The notes beneath the pieces were generated by a model. It ran no database searches, was not told where the DNA came from, and worked only from the letters and a program-made list of their open reading frames with translations. 64,000 nucleotides of DNA from Candidatus Manganitrophus noduliformans (lineage in GTDB: Bacteria; Nitrospirota; Nitrospiria; SBBL01; Manganitrophaceae), in contig NZ_VTOW01000003.1 of assembly GCF_012184425.1 (NCBI RefSeq), positions 721,559 to 785,558 of the forward strand, given 5' to 3'. The position numbers and the translations under genes were made by a program. Below are positions 26,608-35,021 of the stretch, in pieces (within the stretch, counting starts at the first letter, position 1; every line of letters begins with the position of its first letter).

Positions 26608-27402
26608 ATGAAAGAAAGAGAGATTCAACCGTTGCGAGAAGCCGACATCACACGAAACATCGCGCGGGAATATTACAAAGAATTCGATCAGATGATCGAG
26701 TCGGATGTCCTCATCGTCGGGGCCGGACCGTCGGGACTTCTCTGCGGGCGCGATCTCGCCTCCTCCGGATATAAGGTGGTGATTGTCGAACAGCTGAACC
26801 ATCTCGGCGGCGGCTTCTGGAACGGCGGTTATTTGATGAATAAGGCGACGATCGCCCATCCGGCTCAAGAAATTTTGGAAAAGATCGGCGTGCCGGTCAA
26901 AAAGATCTCAAAAGAAATGTACATCGTCGATCCGCCCCATGCCACCGCCAAGCTGATCGCGTCCGCGTATGATGCCGGCGTCAAGGTGATGAACATGACG
27001 AAGGTGGTCGACCTGGTCTTGCGGGGGGATAAAAATCGATTGGAAGGACTCGTCGTGAATTGGTATCCGCTCGAAGCGATGGGGCACGACGCGGCCCATG
27101 TCGATCCGATCGCGCTCGAGTCGAAGATCGTCGTCGATGCCACCGGACACGATGCCGTGACCCTGCAGCTCCTCGCCCGGCGGAATCTCTACGCGAATAT
27201 CCCCGGCAACGGGGCGATGTGGGTCGATCGCTCCGAAGAAATGGTCATGGAAAAAACGGGGGAAGTCTACCCCCATCTTTTTGTCGTCGGCCTCTCCGTC
27301 GCCGCCGTCTACGGCACCCCCCGCATGGGGCCCGCTTTCGGCGCGATGCTCCTTTCGGGGCGAAAAGGGGCGGAGCTGATTCGGAAAAAACTGAAAAGAT
27401 AA
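26608..27402 (+). CDS. thi4: Sulfide-dependent thiazole synthase (Thi4 type)
   Basis: The 264-residue FAD/NAD-type protein makes the adenylated thiazole of thiamine from NAD and glycine. The N-terminal dinucleotide motif is VGAGPSGLLCGRDLA. At the place where yeast Thi4 gives up its Cys205 sulfur, this protein reads AAHVDPIALES with His164. Archaeal Thi4 enzymes with His here use free sulfide and turn over many times, so the same is inferred. It follows thiC by 101 bases, so one riboswitch controls pyrimidine and thiazole branches. Confidence 0.92.
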   Translation: MKEREIQPLREADITRNIAREYYKEFDQMIESDVLIVGAGPSGLLCGRDLASSGYKVVIVEQLNHLGGGFWNGGYLMNKATIAHPAQEILEKIGVPVKKISKEMYIVDPPHATAKLIASAYDAGVKVMNMTKVVDLVLRGDKNRLEGLVVNWYPLEAMGHDAAHVDPIALESKIVVDATGHDAVTLQLLARRNLYANIPGNGAMWVDRSEEMVMEKTGEVYPHLFVVGLSVAAVYGTPRMGPAFGAMLLSGRKGAELIRKKLKR

Positions 27403-27419
27403 GCAACGTGTTTCGCCCG

Positions 27420-27974
27420 ATGAAGATCATCGCCTTCGGAGACAGCCTTACCGTCGGATACCTCTCCCCGTTTGAAGCGACCCCGTACGCCGAGTTCCTC
27501 CAGCCGATGCTCGATCCAAAAACGGAGATTTACGTCGCCGGCGTCAGCGGGGAAACCACCGACGATATGCTCCGGCGTTTCGATCGACAGGTGATCAGGA
27601 ACGCCCCGGACCGTGTCATCATTCTCGGCGGCACCAATGATCTCGGATGGGGAATATCGATCGATCAGATCGTCGCCAACCTGGCCCGGATGTATCAATC
27701 GGCTCAGGAGGCCGGCATCATCCCGATTGCCTGCGCCGTCCCGTCTCTCCTCGGCGCGGATGAATTTATCCCTCCCCGCCTTGCGCTGAACCGTCGAATT
27801 CAAGAAACGGCGAAAGAGAGAAAAATCCCCTTTGCCGATCTCTTCACGCCGACGGCCGATTCCGTCGGACGCCTCCTGGCGGAATATTCCCAAGACGGTC
27901 TCCACCTTACCCCGGAAGGATACCGGAAGATCGCCCACGTTCTTTATGAGACGGTTTTTAAAGAAAAGAAATGA
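27420..27974 (+). CDS. SGNH/GDSL hydrolase
   Basis: A protein of 184 residues with block I IIAFGDSLTVGY (catalytic Ser), block II VSGETTDDML (Gly), block III ILGGTNDLGW (Asn) and block V DGLHLTPEGYRKIA (Asp and His). These four make the SGNH catalytic set of esterases and lipases such as TesA. No signal peptide is seen. It starts at ATG 27420, 17 bases after thi4, so it probably shares the thiamine operon, but a role in thiamine metabolism is not known. Confidence 0.88.
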   Translation: MKIIAFGDSLTVGYLSPFEATPYAEFLQPMLDPKTEIYVAGVSGETTDDMLRRFDRQVIRNAPDRVIILGGTNDLGWGISIDQIVANLARMYQSAQEAGIIPIACAVPSLLGADEFIPPRLALNRRIQETAKERKIPFADLFTPTADSVGRLLAEYSQDGLHLTPEGYRKIAHVLYETVFKEKK

Positions 27975-27984
27975 ACGCCCGCTG

Positions 27985-28023
27985 AGAGGGCCGATTCTAA
28001 AGTTCCGAATCGACCCTCTCTCT
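27985..28023 (+). terminator. Hairpin after the thiC operon
   Basis: GAGAGGGCCGATTC (27985-27998) pairs with GAATCGACCCTCTC (28008-28021) with one mismatch. There is no T run, so it may act as a stabiliser or as a bidirectional terminator with the convergent isomerase gene. Confidence 0.6.
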
Positions 28024-28049
28024 AAAAAGGTTGGGGCAGCCCAAATTCG

Positions 28050-28982
28050 TTATTGCGACGAGGTAGGGGGGAGGTGAATGAGGGCCGCCCCAACAGCCAT
28101 CCCATTCGACCGCTCGGTCGTAGGGGCTGGACTCACCGGATGATTGGGAGGCGTCAAACGAGTTTCCGCTCTCAACTGCGCCAAGGCCAGCGCGGCGAGT
28201 TCGGACGGTTTTTTGTCGGATGAATAAAGCGCCAGCGACAGATATCCTTGATATCCGATCTCTTCCGACGCGAGGAGCATTTTCGAAAGAGAAGGCCATG
28301 TTTTCCCCGAAGAGGGTTCGGCGGGAAAATCGATCGGCCCGATATGCTCAAGATGGATGTGGCCCAGGTAGGGCCCGATGTTGCGGAACGCCTGGAGGGG
28401 ATCTTCTCCGATGCAAGAGAAATGATCGATATCAAAATAAATTCGCAGCAAGGAAGAATTCATCCGTTCGATCCACTCGCATATTTCCCGAGAGGTGGAG
28501 AAGAGGAAATTCGGCTCCGCATCGATGAGGATCTTTACCCCTGCATCCTCTGCATGGGGGAGAATGCGCTTCAAACCCTCCATGAAAAGGTCGAGATCCT
28601 CTTCACGCGTCTTGACGTTCAACGGTCCCCCCGCCGGGATCGAGATGCTCTCCGCTTCCAGCGCTTCGGCCAGCTTGATACATTCGATCGTGTGGAGGAT
28701 TCGGACTTCCCGCGCCGCCATTTCGCGCTCGATCCAAGAGGGATAGCCCCATTCTCCCATCGATGAAATAATCTTTGTATTCAAATTCGCGACCTTCAAC
28801 CCGGAGCGGGCCAACATCGACTGAAGCTTTCGAAGCGTGCTCCGGGAGAGCTCGGTTGGATAGGCATGAGGGCGATCGCACATGATCTCGATGCCGGAAT
28901 AGCCTGCCGCGGCGATTTGATCCACCGCTTCCAAAATGGAATAGTTCCGAAAAGAATGGGTGCTGAATGCCGGTTGAATCAT
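28050..28982 (-). CDS. Sugar phosphate isomerase/epimerase-like TIM barrel
   Basis: The 310-residue protein has the AP_endonuc_2/xylose-isomerase-like TIM-barrel pattern: PAFSTHSFRNYSILEAVDQI at the start, AAGYSGIEIMCDRP, and metal-ligand candidates in VKILIDAEPNF, IYFDIDHFSC and HIHLEHIG. Metal-dependent isomerases and epimerases of this group act on sugars or inositols. The last 40 residues are poorly conserved in character. It stands alone between the thiC operon hairpin and a gap of about 250 bases before purA. The substrate is unknown. Confidence 0.8.
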   Translation of the reverse strand: MIQPAFSTHSFRNYSILEAVDQIAAAGYSGIEIMCDRPHAYPTELSRSTLRKLQSMLARSGLKVANLNTKIISSMGEWGYPSWIEREMAAREVRILHTIECIKLAEALEAESISIPAGGPLNVKTREEDLDLFMEGLKRILPHAEDAGVKILIDAEPNFLFSTSREICEWIERMNSSLLRIYFDIDHFSCIGEDPLQAFRNIGPYLGHIHLEHIGPIDFPAEPSSGKTWPSLSKMLLASEEIGYQGYLSLALYSSDKKPSELAALALAQLRAETRLTPPNHPVSPAPTTERSNGMAVGAALIHLPPTSSQ

Positions 28983-29233
28983 CTTTTCATCCTTGGTCTG
29001 ATCATCTTGCGGAAACTATAAAGCAAAGATCGTTCCAAAGTAAAAATCTCTTTCAATCGACACTGAGAAATGATTTAAGGGGCTTACAGACGGGAAAAAA
29101 GGAGATCACCCTTTGAAACGGGATTGCTGAGGGGAGAAAAATACGACCGCCGGGAAATCTTTCGCAGAAGAGACGCAATTCATTTCAGGCGGGGTGAAAC
29201 GTTTTTATCTGATTTGAAAAAAACGGTCCCGAT

Positions 29234-30520
29234 TTATTGAAAGGGATTCCGCAGGACGATCGTCTCTCCCCGCTTGGAGCTGGTCGAAATGAGATCGACC
29301 CGGCAGCCGACCTTTTCCGAAATTGCTTCGAGATATGTTTTGGCATTCTTCGGCAGCCGATCGTACGACGTGATTCCGGTGGTCGGCTCGCTCCAGCCGG
29401 AAAAATGTTCATAAATCGGCGTGCATTTTTCCAGGGTCTTTAAAGCCGTCGGCATCTCCCGGTAGACTTTTCCTTCGAACTCGTAGCCGACGCAGACCTG
29501 GATTTCCGGAAATCCGTCCAACACATCGAGCTTGGTGATGGCAAGCGAAGTCAATCCGTTCACCCGGACGGAGTATCGAAGCAGGACCACATCAAACCAA
29601 CCGCACCGGCGCGGGCGTCCGGTGGTCGCGCCGAATTCCTTCCCCTTCGACCGGAGCATTTCACCCATCTCATTATTCAGCTCCGAGGGAAACGGTCCGC
29701 TCCCGACCCGCGTCGTGTAGGCCTTCGCCACCCCCAATACTTCGTTGATCTTGGTCGGTCCCACACCGGTCCCCGTACAGGCTCCCCCGGCGGTCGCGTT
29801 GGAGGAGGTCACATAGGGATAAGTTCCCAAATCAACGTCCAAGTGGGTTCCCTGCGCTCCTTCGAAGAGGAGCCGCCGGCCCCGGCCGATCGCTTCATCG
29901 ATCAACAGGGTCGTGTCGGCGATATACGGTCTGATCCGGTCGGCATACTCCATATACTCTTGGTAGACCTTCTCTAGATCAAATCCTTTCACCTTATAAA
30001 GCTGCTCAAGGAAGTAGTTCATTTCGACGAGATTGGTTGCCAGCTTCTCTCTGAAAAGACCCGGATCGAGCAGATCGACGACACGGATTCCGATCCGCGC
30101 CATTTTGTCGGCATAGGCAGGACCGATCCCTCTTCCGGTCGTGCCGATCTTGCGTGTTCCCTTGACCTTCTCGCTCTCCTTGTCGATCGCCTTATGGTAG
30201 GGCATAATCAGGTGGGCCGCTTCGCTGATGAAGAGACGCCCCGAAACGGAGATTCCGCGGGAGGAAAGGGCATCGATTTCTTCCAGCAAGGCGCCCGGAT
30301 CGACGACGACGCCGTTTCCGATCACGCCGATTTTTCCCGCATGAAGCAGTCCGGTCGGGATCAGATGAAGGACAATGACCGTTTCTCCGCTGACGACGGT
30401 ATGGCCGGCATTGTGTCCTCCTTGATAACGGATGACATAGTCCGCCGACTCCGAAAGAAGATCGACGATCTTCCCTTTTCCCTCATCTCCCCACTGAGAT
30501 CCGATTACGACTAAATTCAT
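29234..30520 (-). CDS. purA: Adenylosuccinate synthetase
   Basis: The 428-residue enzyme joins IMP and aspartate with GTP in AMP synthesis. The N-terminal GSQWGDEGKGKIVD P-loop and GGHNAGHTVV motifs, the TTGRGIGPAYADK segment and GRPRRCGWFD are those of PurA. ATG 30520 (MNLVVIGSQWG) is the normal start; the frame is open 35 codons further upstream through a hairpin and AT-rich DNA. A terminator-like hairpin lies 28 bases upstream in its leader. Confidence 0.97.
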   Translation of the reverse strand: MNLVVIGSQWGDEGKGKIVDLLSESADYVIRYQGGHNAGHTVVSGETVIVLHLIPTGLLHAGKIGVIGNGVVVDPGALLEEIDALSSRGISVSGRLFISEAAHLIMPYHKAIDKESEKVKGTRKIGTTGRGIGPAYADKMARIGIRVVDLLDPGLFREKLATNLVEMNYFLEQLYKVKGFDLEKVYQEYMEYADRIRPYIADTTLLIDEAIGRGRRLLFEGAQGTHLDVDLGTYPYVTSSNATAGGACTGTGVGPTKINEVLGVAKAYTTRVGSGPFPSELNNEMGEMLRSKGKEFGATTGRPRRCGWFDVVLLRYSVRVNGLTSLAITKLDVLDGFPEIQVCVGYEFEGKVYREMPTALKTLEKCTPIYEHFSGWSEPTTGITSYDRLPKNAKTYLEAISEKVGCRVDLISTSSKRGETIVLRNPFQ

Positions 30521-30544
30521 AATTGATTCGTCCTGATTCAAGTC

Positions 30545-30572
30545 ATTAAAAAAAGGCCGGGCGGCCTTATAA
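30545..30572 (-). terminator. Terminator-like hairpin in the purA leader
   Basis: On the minus strand AAGGCC and GGCCTT (30557-30572 region) form a short stem followed by seven T (to about 30549), ending about 28 bases before the purA start. No gene lies upstream on that strand as far as the tRNA, so attenuation of purA is possible. Confidence 0.55.
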
Positions 30573-30670
30573 GCAATCCCATCATAGGTTTTATGATTTT
30601 TAATGTCAAGACAAAACCTTGACATCCCCTACTCCGGATGATATCATCCCAACACAATTTTGGATCATAT

Positions 30671-30746
30671 GGGGCTGTAGCTCAGCTGGGAGAGCACAAG
30701 GCTGGCAGTCTTGGGGTCAGGGGTTCGATCCCCCTCAGCTCCACCA
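30671..30746 (+). tRNA. tRNA-Ala (anticodon GGC)
   Basis: A complete cloverleaf of 76 bases. The acceptor stem is GGGGCTG/CAGCTCC, the D arm GCTCAGCTGGGAGAGC, the anticodon stem CAAGG/TCTTG around loop CTGGCAG with anticodon GGC at 30714-30716, and the T arm AGGGGTTCGATCCCCCT. CCA is encoded. The 3' part from the anticodon loop onward is one end of a 55-bp direct repeat, so the gene is an integration target. Confidence 0.97.
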
Positions 30747-30766
30747 AAAATATCAAGGAGTTAGCG
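30712..30766 (+). repeat. att direct repeat, left copy (in tRNA-Ala)
   Basis: Fifty-five bases beginning at the anticodon loop (CTGGCAGTCTTGGGGTCAGG) and ending just after the tRNA (CACCAAAAATATCAA) recur exactly at 44635-44689. This is the signature of site-specific integration into a tRNA gene. Confidence 0.92.
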
Positions 30767-30787
30767 AATTTGGCTAACTCCTTTTTC
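30764..30787 (+). terminator. Terminator after tRNA-Ala (island side)
   Basis: GGAGTTAGC and GCTAACTCC form a stem followed by TTTTTC. It replaces the terminator now found beside the right repeat at 44689-44716. Confidence 0.85.
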
Positions 30788-30794
30788 TTTTACT

Positions 30795-30823
30795 GTGATA
30801 AAAATGTGATAAATTTGTGATAA
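30795..30823 (+). repeat. Three GTGATAA repeats, 11-bp period
   Basis: GTGATAA starts at 30795, 30806 and 30817. Two more copies with the same 11-bp phase (GTGATAA at 44488, GTGATAG at 44499) lie near the other island end. They are placed like arm-type binding sites of tyrosine recombinases; this is an inference. Confidence 0.45.
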
Positions 30824-31268
30824 CTTTTTTTCGCTCGTCCTGCCACGAACTACTCTTTCAATAAAAACATGAAATACTAAACCGGTCTATTAAAATCCAC
30901 TTTTCTCAAAATATTTGTCAATTTTTAATAAAAATAGAATCCTGTCTGGAGCAGAATTTTCTCAACTACTATAGCGAAGAGGCCTAAAGTTGAAATCTTG
31001 GGATCACTCCTCGCCTTTAAAAGAGCAACAACTCACGGATAATCATCATTTATCTTATTAAAATTGTTTTGAAATTCTCCGACGAAACTTTTTACGCGCA
31101 CCTCTTGCCTGATCCCAAGATTGTAAATCTGGTCGTCAGCGGTGGTTTTATCACATCACTGGCATCCCGTATGGATAAAATATTCAAATGTTTGAATTGT
31201 TAAGGTGTGGCAAGATGTAGCCGCCCCTTTTTATCTATCTGACCTTGTTCTCTTCGCCGCTGCATCTT
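30824..31268. other. AT-rich gene-free region at the left island end
   Basis: No gene is evident. A pair of perfect 13-bp inverted repeats (AATCTTGGGATCA at 30994-31006 and its complement at 31110-31122) delimits about 129 bp, which could be a miniature element or a long hairpin. Confidence 0.5.
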
Positions 31269-34200
31269 TTAACCGACCTGTTTTGATTTGGTTGAAGCCC
31301 AAGACGACTCACAAAGCCATCGGGTCAGCTCTTGTACAGGAAGCGGTCGGCTGATGAAGTAACCCTGTGCGGCATCACATCCCATCTCCGTCAACCGCGC
31401 CAGGATCTCCTGATTTTCGACCCCCTCCGCCACTACCTTTAAACCCAAGTTATGCGCCAGTTCGATGGTGGAGCGCACAATCGTCATATCCCCTTCGTTC
31501 TCGACCATATGCATCACAAACGATTTGTCTATTTTGATTTGGTCTACCGAAAGTTTTTGTAGATAAGCGAGGGAAGAGTAGCCGACGCCGAAGTCGTCGA
31601 TCGAGAATCGAATTCCGATCCCATGAAGTTTCTTGAGCGTCTCCTGCGCGCGGCTGGGATCGGTCATAATTGCGCTTTCGGTGATCTCGAACTGAATCCA
31701 TTCCGGCGCAACATCATTGGCAGAGAGTAACCGAGTGACGGTCTCGAGAAGTTTCGGGTCGAGCAGATTGCGAGCCGAGAGATTGACCGAAACCACAACC
31801 GGGGATCCGGCCCGCTGCCACGCGCTGCACTGTCGGATCGCCGTCTGCAGGACCCAGTAGGTCAGCGGGTGAATCAGGCCGGTCCGCTCCGCAGATCCGA
31901 TGAACAGCTCGGGCGGGACCATTCCCCGTTGCGGGTGCCTCCACCGCGCAAGCGCCTCCACCTCGAAGACCACCCTGCGCTTTAGATCGACCTTCGGTTG
32001 ATAATGAAGAATGAGCTGATTCTTTTCGATCGCCTGACGGAGCTCCCCCATCAACGCGAGCCGTTGTGGGCTGTGCTGGTCAAGCTCCGGGACATAGACA
32101 GTCGGGCCGCTGCCGCTCTCTTTGGCCGCGTGCATCGCCACATCGGCCCGCTGCAGCAGGCTGTCCGGATTATTTCCATGCTCGGGATACAATGCGATGC
32201 CGATGCTCGCCTCCAACACAATCGGCAATCCCTCAACAATAAAGGGGGGCTGTAAAGCCCGTTGAATTTTTTGGATCACGATGTCGATATCTTCCTTCCT
32301 GGCAAGCTTCGGGAGAAGAACGGCAAATTCATCTCCGGCCAGACGGGCAACGATATCCGGCACGAATAATACATTCCTCAAACGAATCCCCAGCTCCTTC
32401 AGCAGTTGATCTCCATAACGATGCCCTAAGGTGTTGTTGATTTCTTTGAAGTGGTCAATATCGAAAAGGATCAAGGCCATCGGCAAGCCGGCGTTGTCGT
32501 TGCTTTGAATGATCTTCTCCAAGTGGTTGGTCAGAGCGTTACGATTGGGAAGATCGGTCAAATGGTCGTAAAAAGCCATCCGCTGCACCAATTGTTCCGC
32601 CCGTTTGCGATCGGTGATGTCTTGCATCAGCGCCACGAAGTAATCGATGGAGCCGTCGGCGCGGTGGACACATTTCACCGAGATTGTCGCGTGAACGACC
32701 TGACCGTCCTTTCGGATAAAACGCTTCTCCATCGAATAGCCGTCGATCTCCCCCGACAGAACACGATTATAATTGGCGACATCGGCGGAAAGATCGTCCG
32801 GATGGGTCAGCTCCGCCCAGTTTTTTTGCAGCAACTCGCTTCGTTCATACCCCAGGATCTCGCAAATTCGGTCGTTGACCTCCAGACAGCCCTTGGTCGG
32901 CGAGGTAATCGCCATGCCGACCAGCCCCAGTTGGAAGTACCGCCGGAAGCGCTCCTCACTCATCCGCAGTTCCTCTTCCGCCCGCTTGCGCTCGGTGATG
33001 TCCTCGGCGATGCCGGTAATGCGATAAACTTGTCCCGAAGGATTCTTCACCGGGAAGGCTCGGTCTCGAATCCAGCGGATTGATCCATCCGGCCGGACAA
33101 TCCGGTACTCCTCATCATAGCGGCCTGATACCTGATTGGTGGTCGCCGCGCTTACCACCCTCTGCCGATCCTCCGGATGAATCGCCTCCATCCAGGTGGT
33201 CGGATGTTCATAGACGGTCTTACAAGCGCGACCCCAGATCTTTTCATAGCCGGGGCTGAGATAAAGCATTTCATGCTTATCGGGGTTGGTCATCCAAAAG
33301 ACCTCGGTAATGCTCTCGGCCATTTGACGAAAACGCGCTTCACTTTCGCGAAGCTCCTCTTCGGCCCGTTTGCGCTCGGTGACATTCAAAAACGTCACTA
33401 CCGCCCCGACTAAAACCCCGTTTCGATAAACCGGATGCGACCAGTATTCCACATGGAAAGCGCTCCCATCGGCCCGCCAGAACACATCCTCAGCGACGTG
33501 TGTTCCTTCCCTCGTAAAAAGAGATTGATATATTTTACATTCCTCCAGGGGGTACGGTGTTCCATCCTGTTTGGTATGATGAACCAATAAGTGCATGTTT
33601 TTTCCAAGCAGGTCATCGATACTTGCATAACCCAAAAGGCGGAGGCATGCTTGATTGGAGAAGGTACAGCGCCCTTGAAGGTCCACGCCGCAAATCGCTT
33701 CCGCCGTGGAATCGAGCAGAAGCCGGATTCGCTCTTGACTGTTTTGGGATTCCTCCACCGCCAGTTTTCGCTCGGTAATATCTTCCGCAATGCCGGCCAG
33801 TCGGTAGACGGTCCCCTTCTGATCCTTAATCGGAAAAGTGCGGGCCCAGATCCAGCGGATCGCTCCATCCGGCCGAACGATCCGGTATTCCGCCTGAAAA
33901 TAACTCGGATTTTTTCTGAGCAGACTTAAAACACCCGGACGATCTTCCGGATAGACCCCCTCCAGCCAGGAGAGCGGATCAAGATAAAGACTTTGGCAGG
34001 AGCGGCCCCAGATACTTTCATAGGCCGGGCTGATATAGATCATCGATGTTCCGTCTGCATCGGTCAGGAAAAATACCTCATTGATGTTCTCAGCCAATTG
34101 ACGGAAGCGCTCTTCACTTTGTCGAAGCCGCTCTTGAACCTGCCTCCCCTCTCGGCGCAGGGCGCATTCTCTCAGCTCTCTCTCAACGACAGGAAGCAGA

Positions 34201-34535
34201 CGCTTGGTATTCCCTTTCATGATGTAATCATTCGCACCGGCCCTCATCGCCGCGATCGCGGCGTCTTCGCCGAGGGTGCCCGAGACAAAGATAAACGGGA
34301 TATCGAGTCCCTTCTCCCGTAATAATTTTAATGCAGCCGCTCCGTTGAAGCGGGGCATCGTGAAATCGCCGAAAACGACATCCCAGCGATGCTTCTCCAA
34401 CGCAGCAGTCATCGCATCAGCCGTCTCGACCCGTTCAAAAGCCGCGTCATATCCCCCGCGGCGAAGCTCCTGCAACAGGAGTTCTGCATCTTCTATTGAA
34501 TCTTCAACCAACAGCGCTCGAAGCGATTTATTCAT
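31269..34535 (-). CDS. REC-PAS(x4)-GGDEF-EAL signalling protein
   Basis: A soluble 1088-residue regulator of c-di-GMP. The receiver domain (1-125) has its phosphoacceptor Asp57 in VFGDFTMPRFNG. Four PAS/PAC repeats follow at about 140-645, each ending in a DITERK-type linker. The cyclase domain (about 650-815) reads RLAGDEFAVLL, an AGDEF variant that can be active. The phosphodiesterase domain (about 825-1075) keeps EALARW and DDFGVGYSSLAYL. Both making and breaking c-di-GMP is possible. It faces the similar gene at 35022-37124 on the same strand, inside the island beside the electron-transfer operon. Confidence 0.88.
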   Translation of the reverse strand: MNKSLRALLVEDSIEDAELLLQELRRGGYDAAFERVETADAMTAALEKHRWDVVFGDFTMPRFNGAAALKLLREKGLDIPFIFVSGTLGEDAAIAAMRAGANDYIMKGNTKRLLPVVERELRECALRREGRQVQERLRQSEERFRQLAENINEVFFLTDADGTSMIYISPAYESIWGRSCQSLYLDPLSWLEGVYPEDRPGVLSLLRKNPSYFQAEYRIVRPDGAIRWIWARTFPIKDQKGTVYRLAGIAEDITERKLAVEESQNSQERIRLLLDSTAEAICGVDLQGRCTFSNQACLRLLGYASIDDLLGKNMHLLVHHTKQDGTPYPLEECKIYQSLFTREGTHVAEDVFWRADGSAFHVEYWSHPVYRNGVLVGAVVTFLNVTERKRAEEELRESEARFRQMAESITEVFWMTNPDKHEMLYLSPGYEKIWGRACKTVYEHPTTWMEAIHPEDRQRVVSAATTNQVSGRYDEEYRIVRPDGSIRWIRDRAFPVKNPSGQVYRITGIAEDITERKRAEEELRMSEERFRRYFQLGLVGMAITSPTKGCLEVNDRICEILGYERSELLQKNWAELTHPDDLSADVANYNRVLSGEIDGYSMEKRFIRKDGQVVHATISVKCVHRADGSIDYFVALMQDITDRKRAEQLVQRMAFYDHLTDLPNRNALTNHLEKIIQSNDNAGLPMALILFDIDHFKEINNTLGHRYGDQLLKELGIRLRNVLFVPDIVARLAGDEFAVLLPKLARKEDIDIVIQKIQRALQPPFIVEGLPIVLEASIGIALYPEHGNNPDSLLQRADVAMHAAKESGSGPTVYVPELDQHSPQRLALMGELRQAIEKNQLILHYQPKVDLKRRVVFEVEALARWRHPQRGMVPPELFIGSAERTGLIHPLTYWVLQTAIRQCSAWQRAGSPVVVSVNLSARNLLDPKLLETVTRLLSANDVAPEWIQFEITESAIMTDPSRAQETLKKLHGIGIRFSIDDFGVGYSSLAYLQKLSVDQIKIDKSFVMHMVENEGDMTIVRSTIELAHNLGLKVVAEGVENQEILARLTEMGCDAAQGYFISRPLPVQELTRWLCESSWASTKSKQVG

Positions 34536-34880
34536 TGATCCCCTCTTAGTTTCTCAGCAGGTTTCTCATTCCTATCCGGCAATGAAAAATAGCGTCCACG
34601 CCGATTCACTTTGGCCTGCTGCAAAATGTGTTTCCAAATTGCATCAAAGCAATCTTTCCATCCGATGATTAAAGCCGGGTGACCTTAGAAGAAAGTATGC
34701 TTCGGCATTGGAGAAGGCGCTACACCACAAAAGGGGTGTTTTGTATACGAATATGAAAAATTTAGAGGTGATCGCATTACCGACCCGTATTAGTACGACA
34801 TATTCCTTCCGGGTTTACAATGGTTTTTTGAAGGTCTTAAGGATCATACCTTTAGGCCAAGGAGCAGGAGGGGGAACGAC
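34536..34880. other. Intergenic region with operator-like palindrome
   Basis: It separates the signalling gene from a short globin-like frame. ACACCACAAAAGGGGTGT (34722-34739) resembles the palindrome at 42348-42367, including the following TTTTG. No gene was seen. Confidence 0.4.
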
Positions 34881-35000
34881 ATGAATGAGGTGCCAAAGAA
34901 CTTTAATCGGGTCCGTAGTATCCGCAAAGTAATGGACCGGTCGAACTGTTTTATGAGTGTGTTGAAAACGGTACTCCCCCACTTGCGAAGCGACAAATGA
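34881..35000 (+). pseudogene. Globin-like 5' remnant or short ORF
   Basis: A 39-codon frame with strong site (GAGGGGGAACGAC) starts MNEVPKNFNRVRS. The intact globin at 43461 starts MNEVMQSFNRVRN after GAGGAGGAACGAC. Similarity covers the ribosome binding site and the first dozen codons and then fades, and the frame stops early. It is best read as a decayed partial duplicate of the globin gene, though a functional short peptide is not excluded. Confidence 0.5.
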
Positions 35001-35021
35001 GGGTCAAATTATTTTTCCAAA

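Noticed and set aside
30638..30820. 60-codon frame across the tRNA
   Set aside because: It is a translation of the tRNA gene and its terminator.
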